From contig NZ_CP061171.1 in the NCBI RefSeq assembly GCF_014692875.1, positions 2,790,001 through 2,854,000 on the forward strand: a DNA stretch of 64,000 nt, written 5' to 3'. Position 1 is the stretch's first letter, and each line of letters starts with the position of its first letter. The translations under genes were made by a program, and so were the position numbers. Positions 8,661 to 18,400 of this stretch are shown piece after piece. Source of the DNA: Pedobacter riviphilus. Its GTDB lineage: Bacteria; Bacteroidota; Bacteroidia; Sphingobacteriales; Sphingobacteriaceae. Below the pieces are notes generated by a model, which worked only from the letters and a program-made list of their open reading frames with translations, made no database searches and was not told the origin of the DNA.

Positions 8661-9699
8661 TTTTTTGTGGAATTTTTAGGGTGGTAATATATAAATTATT
8701 TGCCTCAATATCGGTTTGTAACAGATGTGTATTCGCAAATAATAAATATAACCTGCGTTTAATGGCACTTAAACCAAACCCAGTTCCTCCAGCAGCCTTC
8801 ATTTCCGGATCGAAAGGGTTTTGTACTCGCAATTGTAAAATATTATATTCAACAGTAACATCTATCTTGATTGTAATGCCTGCTGAAGTATTATAAAGTC
8901 CGAATTTAATGGCATTTTCTACAATGGGCTGCAATAATGTACCTGGCAAACAAAGATTTAAGGTATCTTCAGCAACATTAACCTCAATGTTTAACCTATG
9001 GCTAAACCTTACCTTTTCAATATCGAGGTACAATTGGATGTACTCCATTTCTTCCTCAACCGAAACCCATAATTCATCATCGCGTTTTAGGGTGCCACGA
9101 AGAAAAGAAGCTAATTTTGTAATCATTACGCCTGCCTCTTTTGGGTTAACCATGGTAAGGGCAAATACCGAATTTAAACTATTGAAAAGAAAATGCGGTT
9201 GTAATTGGTGCCTTAACTTATTCAACTCAGCCTCTTTCGCTAAACTTTTAGCTGCCGATAATCTTTCGTGTGTTTCTGATTGTTCTTCTAACCTATACCA
9301 TAAAATATTAGCAAGTGCACACCATGCCAAGCACATAAAAGAAATGAGGCCTCTGAAGGCGAAAGAAAAATTGTAAAAATCCTTGTACTCTTTGTAATCA
9401 GAAAAAATATAGAGCACCACATATTTTGAAGCAAAAATAATCACAAATGTAAGCGCAAGGCTAATGATCAGCATATACAGTATCCGTTCATTCTTCGGCT
9501 GGTAATACCCAAGCATATTACTGATCCCAATGCAAGCCAACGCCAGCAAAAAGTTATTGGTTAAGCTATCAGTTATCGATACCCACCAAGAAAAATTAAC
9601 TACGTAATGCAATCCAGCAGCACACAATACAGTCCACACTATTGCAATGGTAAGCGATATTTTCTGTATCTGCGGAACGGATAAAGGTCTAGTTGTCAA
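8638..9699 (-). CDS. LytS-type sensor histidine kinase
   Basis: The 353-residue protein has four to five membrane helices in the first 145 residues and a short coiled linker. Then comes the His_kinase motif LRHQLQPHFLFNSLNSVFAL (near 160-180), where the histidine of QPHFLFN is phosphorylated. A GHKL ATPase follows, with the N box LLQPIVENAIKFGL and the G box GTGFGLSAIKRRL. It has no large extracellular domain, so any stimulus is probably sensed within the membrane or through a partner. It overlaps its response regulator by 23 bp and the upstream DUF4288 gene by 11 bp, so the run is an operon. Confidence 0.92.
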   Translation of the reverse strand: MTTRPLSVPQIQKISLTIAIVWTVLCAAGLHYVVNFSWWVSITDSLTNNFLLALACIGISNMLGYYQPKNERILYMLIISLALTFVIIFASKYVVLYIFSDYKEYKDFYNFSFAFRGLISFMCLAWCALANILWYRLEEQSETHERLSAAKSLAKEAELNKLRHQLQPHFLFNSLNSVFALTMVNPKEAGVMITKLASFLRGTLKRDDELWVSVEEEMEYIQLYLDIEKVRFSHRLNIEVNVAEDTLNLCLPGTLLQPIVENAIKFGLYNTSAGITIKIDVTVEYNILQLRVQNPFDPEMKAAGGTGFGLSAIKRRLYLLFANTHLLQTDIEANNLYITTLKIPQKNDQNNTN

Positions 9700-10036
9700 A
9701 ATGGTTTTGATTAGTTAATGATTTATTGCGGTGCGCTAGCTTTTCCAGGTATTGTGTAACCGATTTGGGTTCAACAATCCTGGAACTTACCTCTACACCA
9801 TCGGCGAGTTCTTCTATTGCCGATATTCCACCTACACCTATAAACTTCCATACTACTTTGTCGCCGTTACAATTATTAAAAGAAGGGTTAAAATGTATGG
9901 CATTCAATTTAGCTTTGCCTAAAGCCTGCGCAATCCCATCTGCTTGGATTAAACGCGTTTGTTCGTTAAACTGGGGTGTATGTTTTCCTTCACCACAAAT
10001 TACCTGATAGATACAATTTACTGCAAACCATTTCAT
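9689..10036 (-). CDS. DUF4288 domain-containing protein
   Basis: The 115-residue soluble protein begins MKWFAVNCIYQVICGEGKHT and contains a central KFIGVGGISAIEEL segment and a C-terminal LEKL helix, which fit the small DUF4288 family. Function is unknown. It has no signal peptide or membrane segment. It sits between the LiaF-like gene (23-bp gap) and the histidine kinase (11-bp overlap), so it is probably co-expressed with the two-component system, possibly as an accessory (inference from position only). Confidence 0.75.
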   Translation of the reverse strand: MKWFAVNCIYQVICGEGKHTPQFNEQTRLIQADGIAQALGKAKLNAIHFNPSFNNCNGDKVVWKFIGVGGISAIEELADGVEVSSRIVEPKSVTQYLEKLAHRNKSLTNQNHFDN

Positions 10037-10059
10037 AGGCGATGTTTTATAATAAATGT

Positions 10060-10824
10060 TTAGAAACTTTTAATTTCGATCCCTCCAAATAAAGCCGTTC
10101 CATCTAAAATCAATGTTTTTTTCATCTCTGCCACTGGCATTACATGCGATCTTTTATCTTCAACGCTACCAAATAATGCCGTTACGTTCGATTTTATTGC
10201 CCAGTTTTGTGGCACAATTAGTTTAATTCCTCCAAAAACGGCTGTTACATCAAGCGATACCGTTTCAGGGAAATCGGCCTGGGTCATTACAATATCTGCT
10301 CCACCGAATACAGCCGTAATATCGCCCCCCTGAAAGTTTTTAGAGTAAACGGTTTGGTTACTTCCTCCAAAAACGGCCATTACTTCAATAACATCATTAT
10401 TATTTACAGTCTTTTTATCGGTAGCTTCGTCAAAATCAAAATCAGCCTTGTTCTTATCCTTATATCTTTTTCTAAAAGTCGGAGTGCCCTTCGGTCTGAA
10501 GATTAAAAAGCCGCCTACTATAACCAAGCCAACACCTAAAGCGTATTTAGATAAATCAAGATCTAACCCAGGTATATTTTCTAAGGTATTATAAGCGCCA
10601 ATCAAAATCAGTATCAGCCAGGCTATTCCTTTAAAGTTACGACGAAGACCGATAAATACACCCAGTACAATTAAAAAATTAGACCAACTGAATATCCATC
10701 CCGGAATATTTAATCCCATGTTGTTCAATAGAAATGCAAATCCGATGATGGCTATGATGAAACCGCTCCACACCCTTCCTGAGTTTTTAAGCTGGTTGTT
10801 ATCGTTATTATTAATATTTTCCAT
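10060..10824 (-). CDS. LiaF-like envelope stress membrane protein
   Basis: The 254-residue protein has four membrane helices in the first 115 residues. The soluble C-terminal domain repeats the motif AVFGG or close variants four times (MAVFGGSNQ, TAVFGGADI, TAVFGGIKL, TALFGSVED) and ends in TALFGGIEIK. This is the architecture of LiaF-type regulators (cell-wall-active antibiotic response C-terminal domain), which in Firmicutes restrain a LiaRS two-component system. Here it heads an operon with a LytS/LytTR pair, so a parallel regulatory role is plausible but inferred. A TACTTTTG box lies just upstream of the start. Confidence 0.85.
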   Translation of the reverse strand: MENINNNDNNQLKNSGRVWSGFIIAIIGFAFLLNNMGLNIPGWIFSWSNFLIVLGVFIGLRRNFKGIAWLILILIGAYNTLENIPGLDLDLSKYALGVGLVIVGGFLIFRPKGTPTFRKRYKDKNKADFDFDEATDKKTVNNNDVIEVMAVFGGSNQTVYSKNFQGGDITAVFGGADIVMTQADFPETVSLDVTAVFGGIKLIVPQNWAIKSNVTALFGSVEDKRSHVMPVAEMKKTLILDGTALFGGIEIKSF

Positions 10825-10844
10825 TTGTGTTCATATTTAATACC

Positions 10845-10852
10845 CAAAAGTA
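10845..10852 (-). promoter_or_regulatory. Candidate -7 box for the LiaF-like operon
   Basis: On the minus strand the bases read TACTTTTG, a full match to the Bacteroidetes -7 consensus TAnnTTTG, 21 bp upstream of the start at 10824. No TTG is found at the expected 19-21 nt spacing, so this is a half-match and would imply a very short leader. Confidence 0.4.
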
Positions 10853-10955
10853 TTGATAAGCATCCGATCGTAATAGATGAGACTTGCTAAAGCTCGGCAA
10901 AAGGCGGTAAGCACCCTTATTTTATCGGTGAAAATTATTTTGTTATTTTCATGCC

Positions 10956-11828
10956 ATGAAATTTCCCCTATTAATGTTTGTTCTTACTATTTCTACTGGT
11001 TTGTTTGCACAGGGAATAAGTAGCCATTACAAGATTTATGATGTTAAAAAACAGAAATCCATATCGATAGACGACATTGTTGCCGATATGGACCAGGCAG
11101 ATGTTTTATTCTTTGGCGAAGACCATAACGATTCTATAGGACACTACCTGGAAGCGGAGCTTTTTAAAAAACTCCATTCAAAATATCCGTTAAAAACCGC
11201 ATTATCGTTAGAAATGTTCCATACCGATGTACAACCTGAAGTAGATGAATATCTAGCAGGATTAATATCAGAAAAGAACTTTGTTAAAGAAGGCAGAGCC
11301 TGGGGTAATTACAAAGATTACAAAGCTTTAATAGAATACGCAAAACAAAACAAGTTAAAAGTTATTGCTGCAAATGCGGCTACGCGTTACAGCAATGCCG
11401 TTACTATGGGCGGGCTAAAAGTTTTAGAAAACTTTCCAAAAACGTCATTTAATTTTTTACCACCCCTACCAATTGATACGGCCCAGGGTAGGTATTATGA
11501 AAAATTTACTGAAACTTTGGGTGGCCACAGTATGGGCGCAATGAAGATTTACCAGACGCAAAATTTATGGGATGCTACCATGTCATGGTCTATAAATAAG
11601 TTTCTTAAGGCAAACAGGGGCTTTAAGGTTTTTCAGCTTAATGGACGTTTCCATAGCGATGAAAAGCTGGGAACTTTAGCAAAACTGGCTCATGCCAATC
11701 CAAAATTAAAAATCCTCAACATTTCTTCATTTTCGGATGAAAGCTTTGCGAATCCCAATTGGGAGAAATTTAAAAATCTTGGCGATTATATTATAATAAC
11801 AGATCCTACAGTAAAAAGAAGTTATTAA
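10956..11828 (+). CDS. ChaN family (haem-binding uptake, Tiki-like) protein
   Basis: The 290-residue product has a signal peptide (MKFPLLMFVLTISTGLFAQ, cleaved near residue 19) without a lipobox cysteine. The mature part shows DQADVLFFGEDHNDSIGHYL and LSLEMFHTDVQP, the GEDH and ExFxxxxQ features of the ChaN/Tiki superfamily. Members bind haem or iron, or act as metallohydrolases; which applies here cannot be told from sequence. It is a single gene converging on mscL, with a strong 12-bp hairpin in between. Confidence 0.85.
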   Translation: MKFPLLMFVLTISTGLFAQGISSHYKIYDVKKQKSISIDDIVADMDQADVLFFGEDHNDSIGHYLEAELFKKLHSKYPLKTALSLEMFHTDVQPEVDEYLAGLISEKNFVKEGRAWGNYKDYKALIEYAKQNKLKVIAANAATRYSNAVTMGGLKVLENFPKTSFNFLPPLPIDTAQGRYYEKFTETLGGHSMGAMKIYQTQNLWDATMSWSINKFLKANRGFKVFQLNGRFHSDEKLGTLAKLAHANPKLKILNISSFSDESFANPNWEKFKNLGDYIIITDPTVKRSY

Positions 11829-11835
11829 AACGAAA

Positions 11836-11863
11836 ATCCGTCCTGATTTACATCAGGACGGAT
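11836..11863. terminator. Bidirectional hairpin between convergent genes
   Basis: ATCCGTCCTGAT and ATCAGGACGGAT form a perfect 12-bp stem with a TTAC loop, placed between the stops of the ChaN-like gene and mscL. There is no long T-run, so it may act as a transcript-end stabiliser as much as an intrinsic terminator. Confidence 0.75.
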
Positions 11864-11870
11864 ATGGTTA

Positions 11871-12320
11871 TTATGCCTTTGTTTTTAACAAATCTCTGAT
11901 TTCTGTTAAAAGCGTTTCTTCCGCTGTTGGCACTACTGGTGCAGCAACTGCTACTTCTTCTTCTTTCTTTTTCATTCTATTAATTGCTTTAACCATTATA
12001 AAAACAATCAAAGCCAACAATAAAAAATTAATGGCTACTGTAATAAAATTACCATAAGCAAATATAGATGCATCTGGTGCCGCTTTTTTAGCATCTGCCA
12101 GTGAAGCGCCCTTCGGAATCAGTTCTGCGCCTTTCCCCATTGCGAAATAAATGCTGCTAAAATCTGGTTTACCTACCATTGCGGCTACAATCGGCATCAC
12201 TAAATCGTCAATTACACTGGTAACAATTTTACCAAAAGCGCCACCTATAATTACTCCGACTGCCAAATCGAAAGCATTACCTTTAATGGCAAATTCTTTA
12301 AATTCTTTTACAAAGCCCAT
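11871..12320 (-). CDS. mscL: Large-conductance mechanosensitive channel MscL
   Basis: MscL is the homopentameric pore that opens under extreme membrane tension during osmotic downshock. The 149-residue product begins MGFVKEFKEFAIKGNAFDLA and continues AVGVIIGGAFGKIVTSVIDD, the hallmark amphipathic S1 helix and TM1 gate. TM2 follows at about residues 80-105, then a charged helix RMKKKEEE and a C-terminal bundle segment. Length is typical for the family. It is monocistronic and convergent with the ChaN-like gene. Confidence 0.96.
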   Translation of the reverse strand: MGFVKEFKEFAIKGNAFDLAVGVIIGGAFGKIVTSVIDDLVMPIVAAMVGKPDFSSIYFAMGKGAELIPKGASLADAKKAAPDASIFAYGNFITVAINFLLLALIVFIMVKAINRMKKKEEEVAVAAPVVPTAEETLLTEIRDLLKTKA

Positions 12321-12488
12321 GTTTTCTTTAAGTTTTAGTTTATTTATTTACTAAAGTAGCAAACATTAAACTTAATACAAATGTTTATGAAATAATTTTA
12401 AAACCAAACATATCGATAGCATTTAGAGCAAATCAGCAGAATATCTGAAATCTATTGTTTATTTTTGCCCTATTCTTTTATATTTACT

Positions 12489-13961
12489 ATGCTAAAGCAA
12501 CACTTACAACAAAAATTATTACAAAAGTTATCACCACAACAAATACAGTTTATTAAACTGTTGCAGGTGCCAACCGTTGCTTTAGATACCCGTGTAAAAG
12601 AAGAGCTCGAAGAAAACCCTGCTCTTGAAGATCCAAGTTTAATGACTCAGGATGAGCCAAAAAGCGAATATGATGATTTAAATGACAGGCCTGAAGATTA
12701 CGAACAGTCATCAGAAGATACCAGCATGGATGAATTTAATGTAGATGATTATTTACAGGATGATTCTGCCAATGATTACAGCACCAACTACAATAATGGC
12801 GACGATGATGAGGAGAAGAAAGAAACCCCAATTGCCATTGAAAGTACTTTTTTTGAAAGCTTGCAAGAGCAATTAGACCTTATTCCGCTGTCCGATCAGG
12901 ATTTTATTATTGGCAAACAGATTATTGGCAGTTTAGATGATGATGGTTATTTACGCCGTCCGTTAGGCTCCATGATCGATGATCTTGCTTTTTCTCAGAA
13001 TGTTATGGTGGAGGAAGATGATGTATTGGAAATGTTAAAACTGATCCAAGGCTTCGATCCTCCTGGTATTGGTGCAAGAGACCTGAAAGAATGTTTGTTG
13101 ATCCAGTTAAAAAGAAAAGACCCAAACAACCCGATTATAGTTAAAGCAATGAATGTTGTAGAAAACTATTTGGATGAGTTTACACGGAAACATTACGATA
13201 AATTAGAAAAAAGTTTAGGCTTAGATAGTGAAGAACTTAAAGAGGTAGTAAACGAAATTTTGCGTTTAAACCCCAAACCAGGTGATGCCAATCAGGTTAC
13301 AACCAAACAAATGCAGATTATTCCTGATTTCCACATCAGCAATAATGATGGCGTATTGATTTTGACGTTAAATTCGAAAAATGCCCCCGAGCTAAAGGTA
13401 AGCAGATCTTACCAGGAGATGTTCGAGCATTACGATAAAGCATCATCCAAAGATAAAAAGCTGAAAGAGGCTGTTCAGTTTGTTAAACAAAAATTAGATT
13501 CTGCCAGATGGTTTATAGATGCGATTAAACAAAGACAACAAACTTTGTTAAAAACCATGAATGCCATTATGCATTATCAATATGAATATTTTTTAACGGC
13601 CGACGAGCGCAAAATGCGTCCGATGATATTGAAAGATATTGCTGATAAAATCGACATGGATATCTCAACCGTATCGAGGGTTGCGAACTCTAAATATGTA
13701 CAAACCGAATTTGGCACCTTCCTGTTAAAATCTTTCTTCTCAGAAGCAATACAGACCGAAAACGGTGAAGAAGTTTCGAATAAAGAGGTAAAAAAAATAT
13801 TGGAAGACTGTATCGGAAATGAAGATAAACGCAAACCCTTAGCGGATGAAAAATTAACCGAAATTTTAAAAGAAAGAGGTTATAACATTGCCAGAAGGAC
13901 TGTCGCGAAATATCGCGAGCAAATGAATATTCCGGTAGCAAGGCTAAGAAAAGAACTTTAG
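12489..13961 (+). CDS. rpoN: RNA polymerase sigma-54 factor RpoN
   Basis: Sigma-54 directs transcription that depends on enhancer-binding ATPases. The N-terminal activator-interacting region is QQKLLQKLSPQQIQFIKLLQ, followed by an acidic linker, a core-binding domain containing IQGFDPPGIGARDLKECL, and the C-terminal RpoN box ARRTVAKYREQMNIP. I prefer the ATG at 12489 (MLKQHL) to one at 12465, because the upstream one falls inside a TATTTTTG promoter-like box (12460-12467) and adds eight residues unlike the family. The product is then 490 residues. No sigma-54 activator gene is seen in this window. Confidence 0.95.
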   Translation: MLKQHLQQKLLQKLSPQQIQFIKLLQVPTVALDTRVKEELEENPALEDPSLMTQDEPKSEYDDLNDRPEDYEQSSEDTSMDEFNVDDYLQDDSANDYSTNYNNGDDDEEKKETPIAIESTFFESLQEQLDLIPLSDQDFIIGKQIIGSLDDDGYLRRPLGSMIDDLAFSQNVMVEEDDVLEMLKLIQGFDPPGIGARDLKECLLIQLKRKDPNNPIIVKAMNVVENYLDEFTRKHYDKLEKSLGLDSEELKEVVNEILRLNPKPGDANQVTTKQMQIIPDFHISNNDGVLILTLNSKNAPELKVSRSYQEMFEHYDKASSKDKKLKEAVQFVKQKLDSARWFIDAIKQRQQTLLKTMNAIMHYQYEYFLTADERKMRPMILKDIADKIDMDISTVSRVANSKYVQTEFGTFLLKSFFSEAIQTENGEEVSNKEVKKILEDCIGNEDKRKPLADEKLTEILKERGYNIARRTVAKYREQMNIPVARLRKEL

Positions 13962-14394
13962 AACAGTTGGCAGTTACCAATTGCCAGTTTACAATTCGAA
14001 ATTTACAGTTACTTATCTAAAACATAGAATTGTAAATTGTCAACTGAAAGTATTGCGTTCCAAATATAAATGGTGTATTTATTTTGATTCGGAAATGAGC
14101 AGTCCTGTGTACTTGACAGCTTCAGTCCCGCTTTCCATTCCAAGTCCGCACTCGTTCCTCGCTTACGGGCTTTGCATTGCAATCGGGTTTAAGAACATAG
14201 TTTCTGCACCCTGCAATCTCAAAAATAAAAAACTGCTGTAGCCATCTAGCCCCGGCTGAAGCATTACCCTGCAGCAACGAGGTACGAGGAAGCGAAGCGT
14301 AAAAGCGAAAGACGAGAGGAGACTTCCTATCCTATACAGGTTTTGTGCTCTGATCCATAAGCGACACACCTATATAAATCTGAATACCAACAGA
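13962..14394. other. Gene-free, G+C-richer structured extragenic segment
   Basis: No gene is recognisable in these 433 bp. After a short region with two near-complementary pieces (caattgccagtttacaattc and aattgtaaattgtcaactg, about 13978-14046), the stretch 14100-14350 is noticeably richer in G+C than its surroundings. It carries tagccccggctgaagcatta followed by cgaggtacgaggaagcgaag. Comparable agccccg...gaagcg segments occur between genes in related Bacteroidota as I remember them, but I cannot name the element. It could be a structured RNA or an extragenic repeat. Confidence 0.4.
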
Positions 14395-15404
14395 TTACCA
14401 CATCTTAATGTACGATGGCACATTATAAATATTATTTAGCAATAGGCCCAATACAATTTCATGACTACCATTACTTACCTGATTCAGTTGTGAAGTGGTA
14501 AAATCGTAAGAGTAAGTTAAATTAACCATCTTTCCGATATTGAAACCTGCCATCGCAGCAAAAGAATCATCTTTACGATAGCTTCCACCCAACCAGATTT
14601 TATCTTTAAAAGCCAGTTTCATGTTTATGTCAACCGAAACAGGTGCCGGCGATACATACTTTACCATTACCGATGGTACAGCAGCAATCTCATCATCTAA
14701 GAAAAATTTATATCCTGCGGTTGCAAAATAATGTGGTGCTTCTTTACCTAAATTATAATTATTATCGCCTGTAAAGCTTAATTTTTGGGGTAAAATCTGC
14801 TGTACAGATAAACCTGCAAATAACCTTGCACCGTATAACCATAAACCGATATTTAAATCGGGTTTAACCTGGTTAATCAGCGCCCTGTTCATAATCGGAT
14901 CTATTGGTGTATCAAAGGTTAGTGCATTTAAATCTAAAGAAATGCTCGAAACCCCTGCTGCAATGCCCGCTGATAAATTAAAATCATTGCTCAATTGCAG
15001 ATGATAAGCATAAGTCACATTCGCATCCAATCTTTTTATCGGACCAGTTTTATCTAAAACAGCAGTTACCCCATTCCATGGTGGGATGGCGACGACATAT
15101 AGTTTTGCATATAATTACGGTCCATCGGATTACCTGTTTGCTCCGGGAAAGCAGTTAGCGCATTACTCCATAACTGGTTATCGCCCAGCGCCCAATGTGC
15201 CGATACAAATGAAGTTTGAGGCGCATCGGTAATACCCGACCATTGTTTACGGTAACCAGCTTTAAAATCGAGGTAATTTTCAATTCCGGAGAGCGCCGGA
15301 TTTAGCAGGTACTGATTAAAAATATATTGGGTATACTGCGGCTTTTGTTGCGCAAAAACCTTAAATGTTGCAAAAAGTGCAAATATGATGATGAGCTTCT
15401 TCAA
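14395..15404 (-). pseudogene. PorP/SprF-like type IX secretion membrane protein, frameshifted
   Basis: PorP/SprF family outer membrane proteins help type IX secretion and surface anchoring of particular cargo. The N-terminal piece (from 15404) has a signal peptide ending VFAQQ and then the family signature PQYTQYIFNQYLLNPALSG; it stops at 15066 after SPSHHGMG. The next frame resumes with VTAVLDKTGPIKRLDANVTY and runs to 14395 through barrel strands ending IYNVPSYIKMW. One additional G in the GGGG run at 15069-15072 restores a single protein of about 336 residues, normal for the family. It lies 1 bp after the CHU_C protein gene, its likely cargo partner. Either a base-call error or a genuine lesion. 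Confidence 0.88.
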
Positions 15405-15405
15405 T

Positions 15406-18400
15406 TTATCTGATTATGGTGAGCGGTCCTGTTATTGTTTTTCGTCCGTTACGTGGGTTAATGATATAATAATAAACACCTACCGGAAGTGGTTCATTTT
15501 GGTAATTCCCATCAAAAGGAATTTTATAGCCATTGCTAAAAAATACCCTATTCCCGTTTCTGTTAAAAATTTCGACAGTAGCATTTGGATAAGATTCTAA
15601 ATATTTAATGATCCAGGTATCGTTTACATTATCGCCATTTGGCGTAAAGGTATTGGGTGGATTTATAGCTTGCAATACCTTAACCAATACTTTTGAAGTT
15701 GTTACGCAACCTTCTGGCTGTGTAGTGGCCGTTAAGGTATATTCTGTGTCCTCATTTGGTGAGGCAATCGGATTTAAGACATTGGTTTTGTTCAGGCCAA
15801 CTGCTGGCGACCATTCGTATTTTAAATTGGTTCCTTCGGCAGTTGCCGGAATTTCGATCTGCCCGCCTGCTAAAATGTAAATTAGCGTGCCTGCATCTGC
15901 CACAGGGGATTTATACACTGTAATGGTATTGGAAATGGAATTAGGACAACCATTATCTCCAGTAAATGTATAAGTGATGGTATGCGGCCCCAGCCCGGCA
16001 ATTTTAGGATTAAAGGTACCATCTGCCCTCATACCATCGCCACTATATACACCTGGCGGCCCATTCATTTCTTCTCCAACCTTTTGTTTGGCCTGTGTAA
16101 TTAAAACTGTTCCATCTGCGTCGCAAACTGGAGCCATATCATCAAACACCAATTGCGGAACTGGTTTTAAGGTAAGTGTTTGCGATTCTGAATATTTAAA
16201 ACAATTTTCTCCAGAATAGGCAACAAGCTTGATGTTAAAGGTTCGGTCGGTAGTGCCTCCAAAAGTATTGTAGTTAAGTATAAAAACTTCGTTATTATCT
16301 GGATAAGGAATTGTTTTATAAATAGAACTTTCATTACCAAAATCTCTATAAATCTCAATCTTAGTGATTTTGCCCGTAAATACGGTAGATGTATTTTTAA
16401 TCATGATATTTTCACTCACACAACTATGGTCATTTATAATCTCAAAATCAGCTGTTTTAACATCACCATTAACTGTAAATGATTTTAATGTAAACGCCTC
16501 ACAACCATCTTGATTCTTTACAGTTAGAGTCACATTATAACTACCTGTGGCAGCAGGCATAAAAGCACCATCGACACCTGTTGTGGTAGCAATTACATTA
16601 TTGTTATTATCCGCATATTTCCATTCAAAAGTTAAACCCGTTGTACTTCCATCTGCATTTTTGGATGTATTTTTAAATCTGGCCACGCCATCCGCTAAAC
16701 AAAAATCAGGAAGCATGAAATCCACTTCTTTCGGTGGATCGTATATATTTATATCTATAGGCTTAATATTTAAACATTTAAGATCACTCTCAACTGTTAA
16801 AGTGATGGTATAACGACCTGCAACAGCGTATTGATGTGGAGGAGGAACATTATCTTCCAACGTTACGGGAGTACTTCCATCTCCAAAATCCCACGTCCAC
16901 TTTACTATCGTTCCAATACCTTCAATGCTCGATTTATCAGTTAAAACGGTTGGTTTATTGGTACAGAACCCAGTAACATCAAAATCTGCTAATGGTGTAG
17001 GATTTATTGTAATTTCAACAGGTTCTGAGGTATTAGCACAATTAGAACCCGTGGTAGCAGTTAACCTCACCAAATATTTACCAGGTCTTGCATAAGTATG
17101 TTCTGGATTTTGTTCTGTGGAAGGCGTACTTTCATCTCCAAAATCCCATAACCATTTGGTAATTGCAAAATCGTCATTATTAGATATACTTCCATCTGTA
17201 AATTTTGCAGTAGTATTTGAACAACCAATAATAGGATTAAATTTTGCTATAGGGAGATCGTAGATATTAAAAGTGTAATTGGTTACTAAATCGCCCGATA
17301 CACATGATGATGTATTGGGCACATGGGCTACAATTTCTAAACTGTGTTTACCTTTTTCTGCATAGGTTTTGGTATAGGGCGATTCATAAGTAAATATGTT
17401 GGTACCATCTGGCAAAGTTTTAGTTTCCATAAGAACAGGTGGATTTTGATTAATTACATTTTCATTATCCAGCGACCAGTTGATGTAATCAGGCTTGTAT
17501 GGAAGCGATATTTTGATATTATAAGTTTCTCCAACGCATCCATTTTGCCCCTCTTCATTTTTGGCGGTATTAAACACAGTAAGATAGTTATTTGATGATA
17601 AATTTGTACCGGCAGAATATGCATAAGACTCGTGATCACCAAATCCGTAAGCAATTGCATTAAAACCATCATCTGCGGTAAGCGTTATACTTTCTTCGTT
17701 AACCGGAATCTGTGTATAGGAGTAAATAGAATTGCCATTTAAAATGGTCCATGCAGTATTTGGTGCCACACCATTATACCTAAATCCTGAGATGCTAGCT
17801 GTTTTAATTAAAACATTTACATACTTTTCTGTAATATCCTGCAATCTAGAAGAAAAAACGGTCACACCCTTTATATTAAATTCAATCGGATTTAATATAA
17901 CCATTTCTGGATCACCTATAATAGCGCCTCCATTAGCAGAAGAACAATCTTGCGTTAGGGAATACTCGGCTACGCTAATTAATTTATCAGCCGTGATAAA
18001 AGTAGAGCCGGTTAATTGTTCGCTTTCAATAGGTAAACCTTTATTAATAATATATGTAGCACCATTATAAGTTACACTTGTATTATCTTCTTGTGCAAGA
18101 ATCCTTAAAATATACTTTCTATTGATAAAGGGTACAACCCCATAATTTTTACCCCAGCTATTTGTAGGATAAAGCTGTTGAAACAATGGATCTTGAGAAG
18201 AATTACAAACAATTGAAAGTACTGAAGAACCGGAAAAAGCAGCAAAACGTTTACAAGACGATGTTAACGGGTCTGTTTCTACGTAAGTACCAGTAAGATC
18301 TTGCGTTCCAGATGCTAAATATTCATAAACATCGCCCGTCTTGTTTAAGGTTATTGGAATTTTATTGCCATTTTTTTCATGCAAAATAATATCAGTATTA

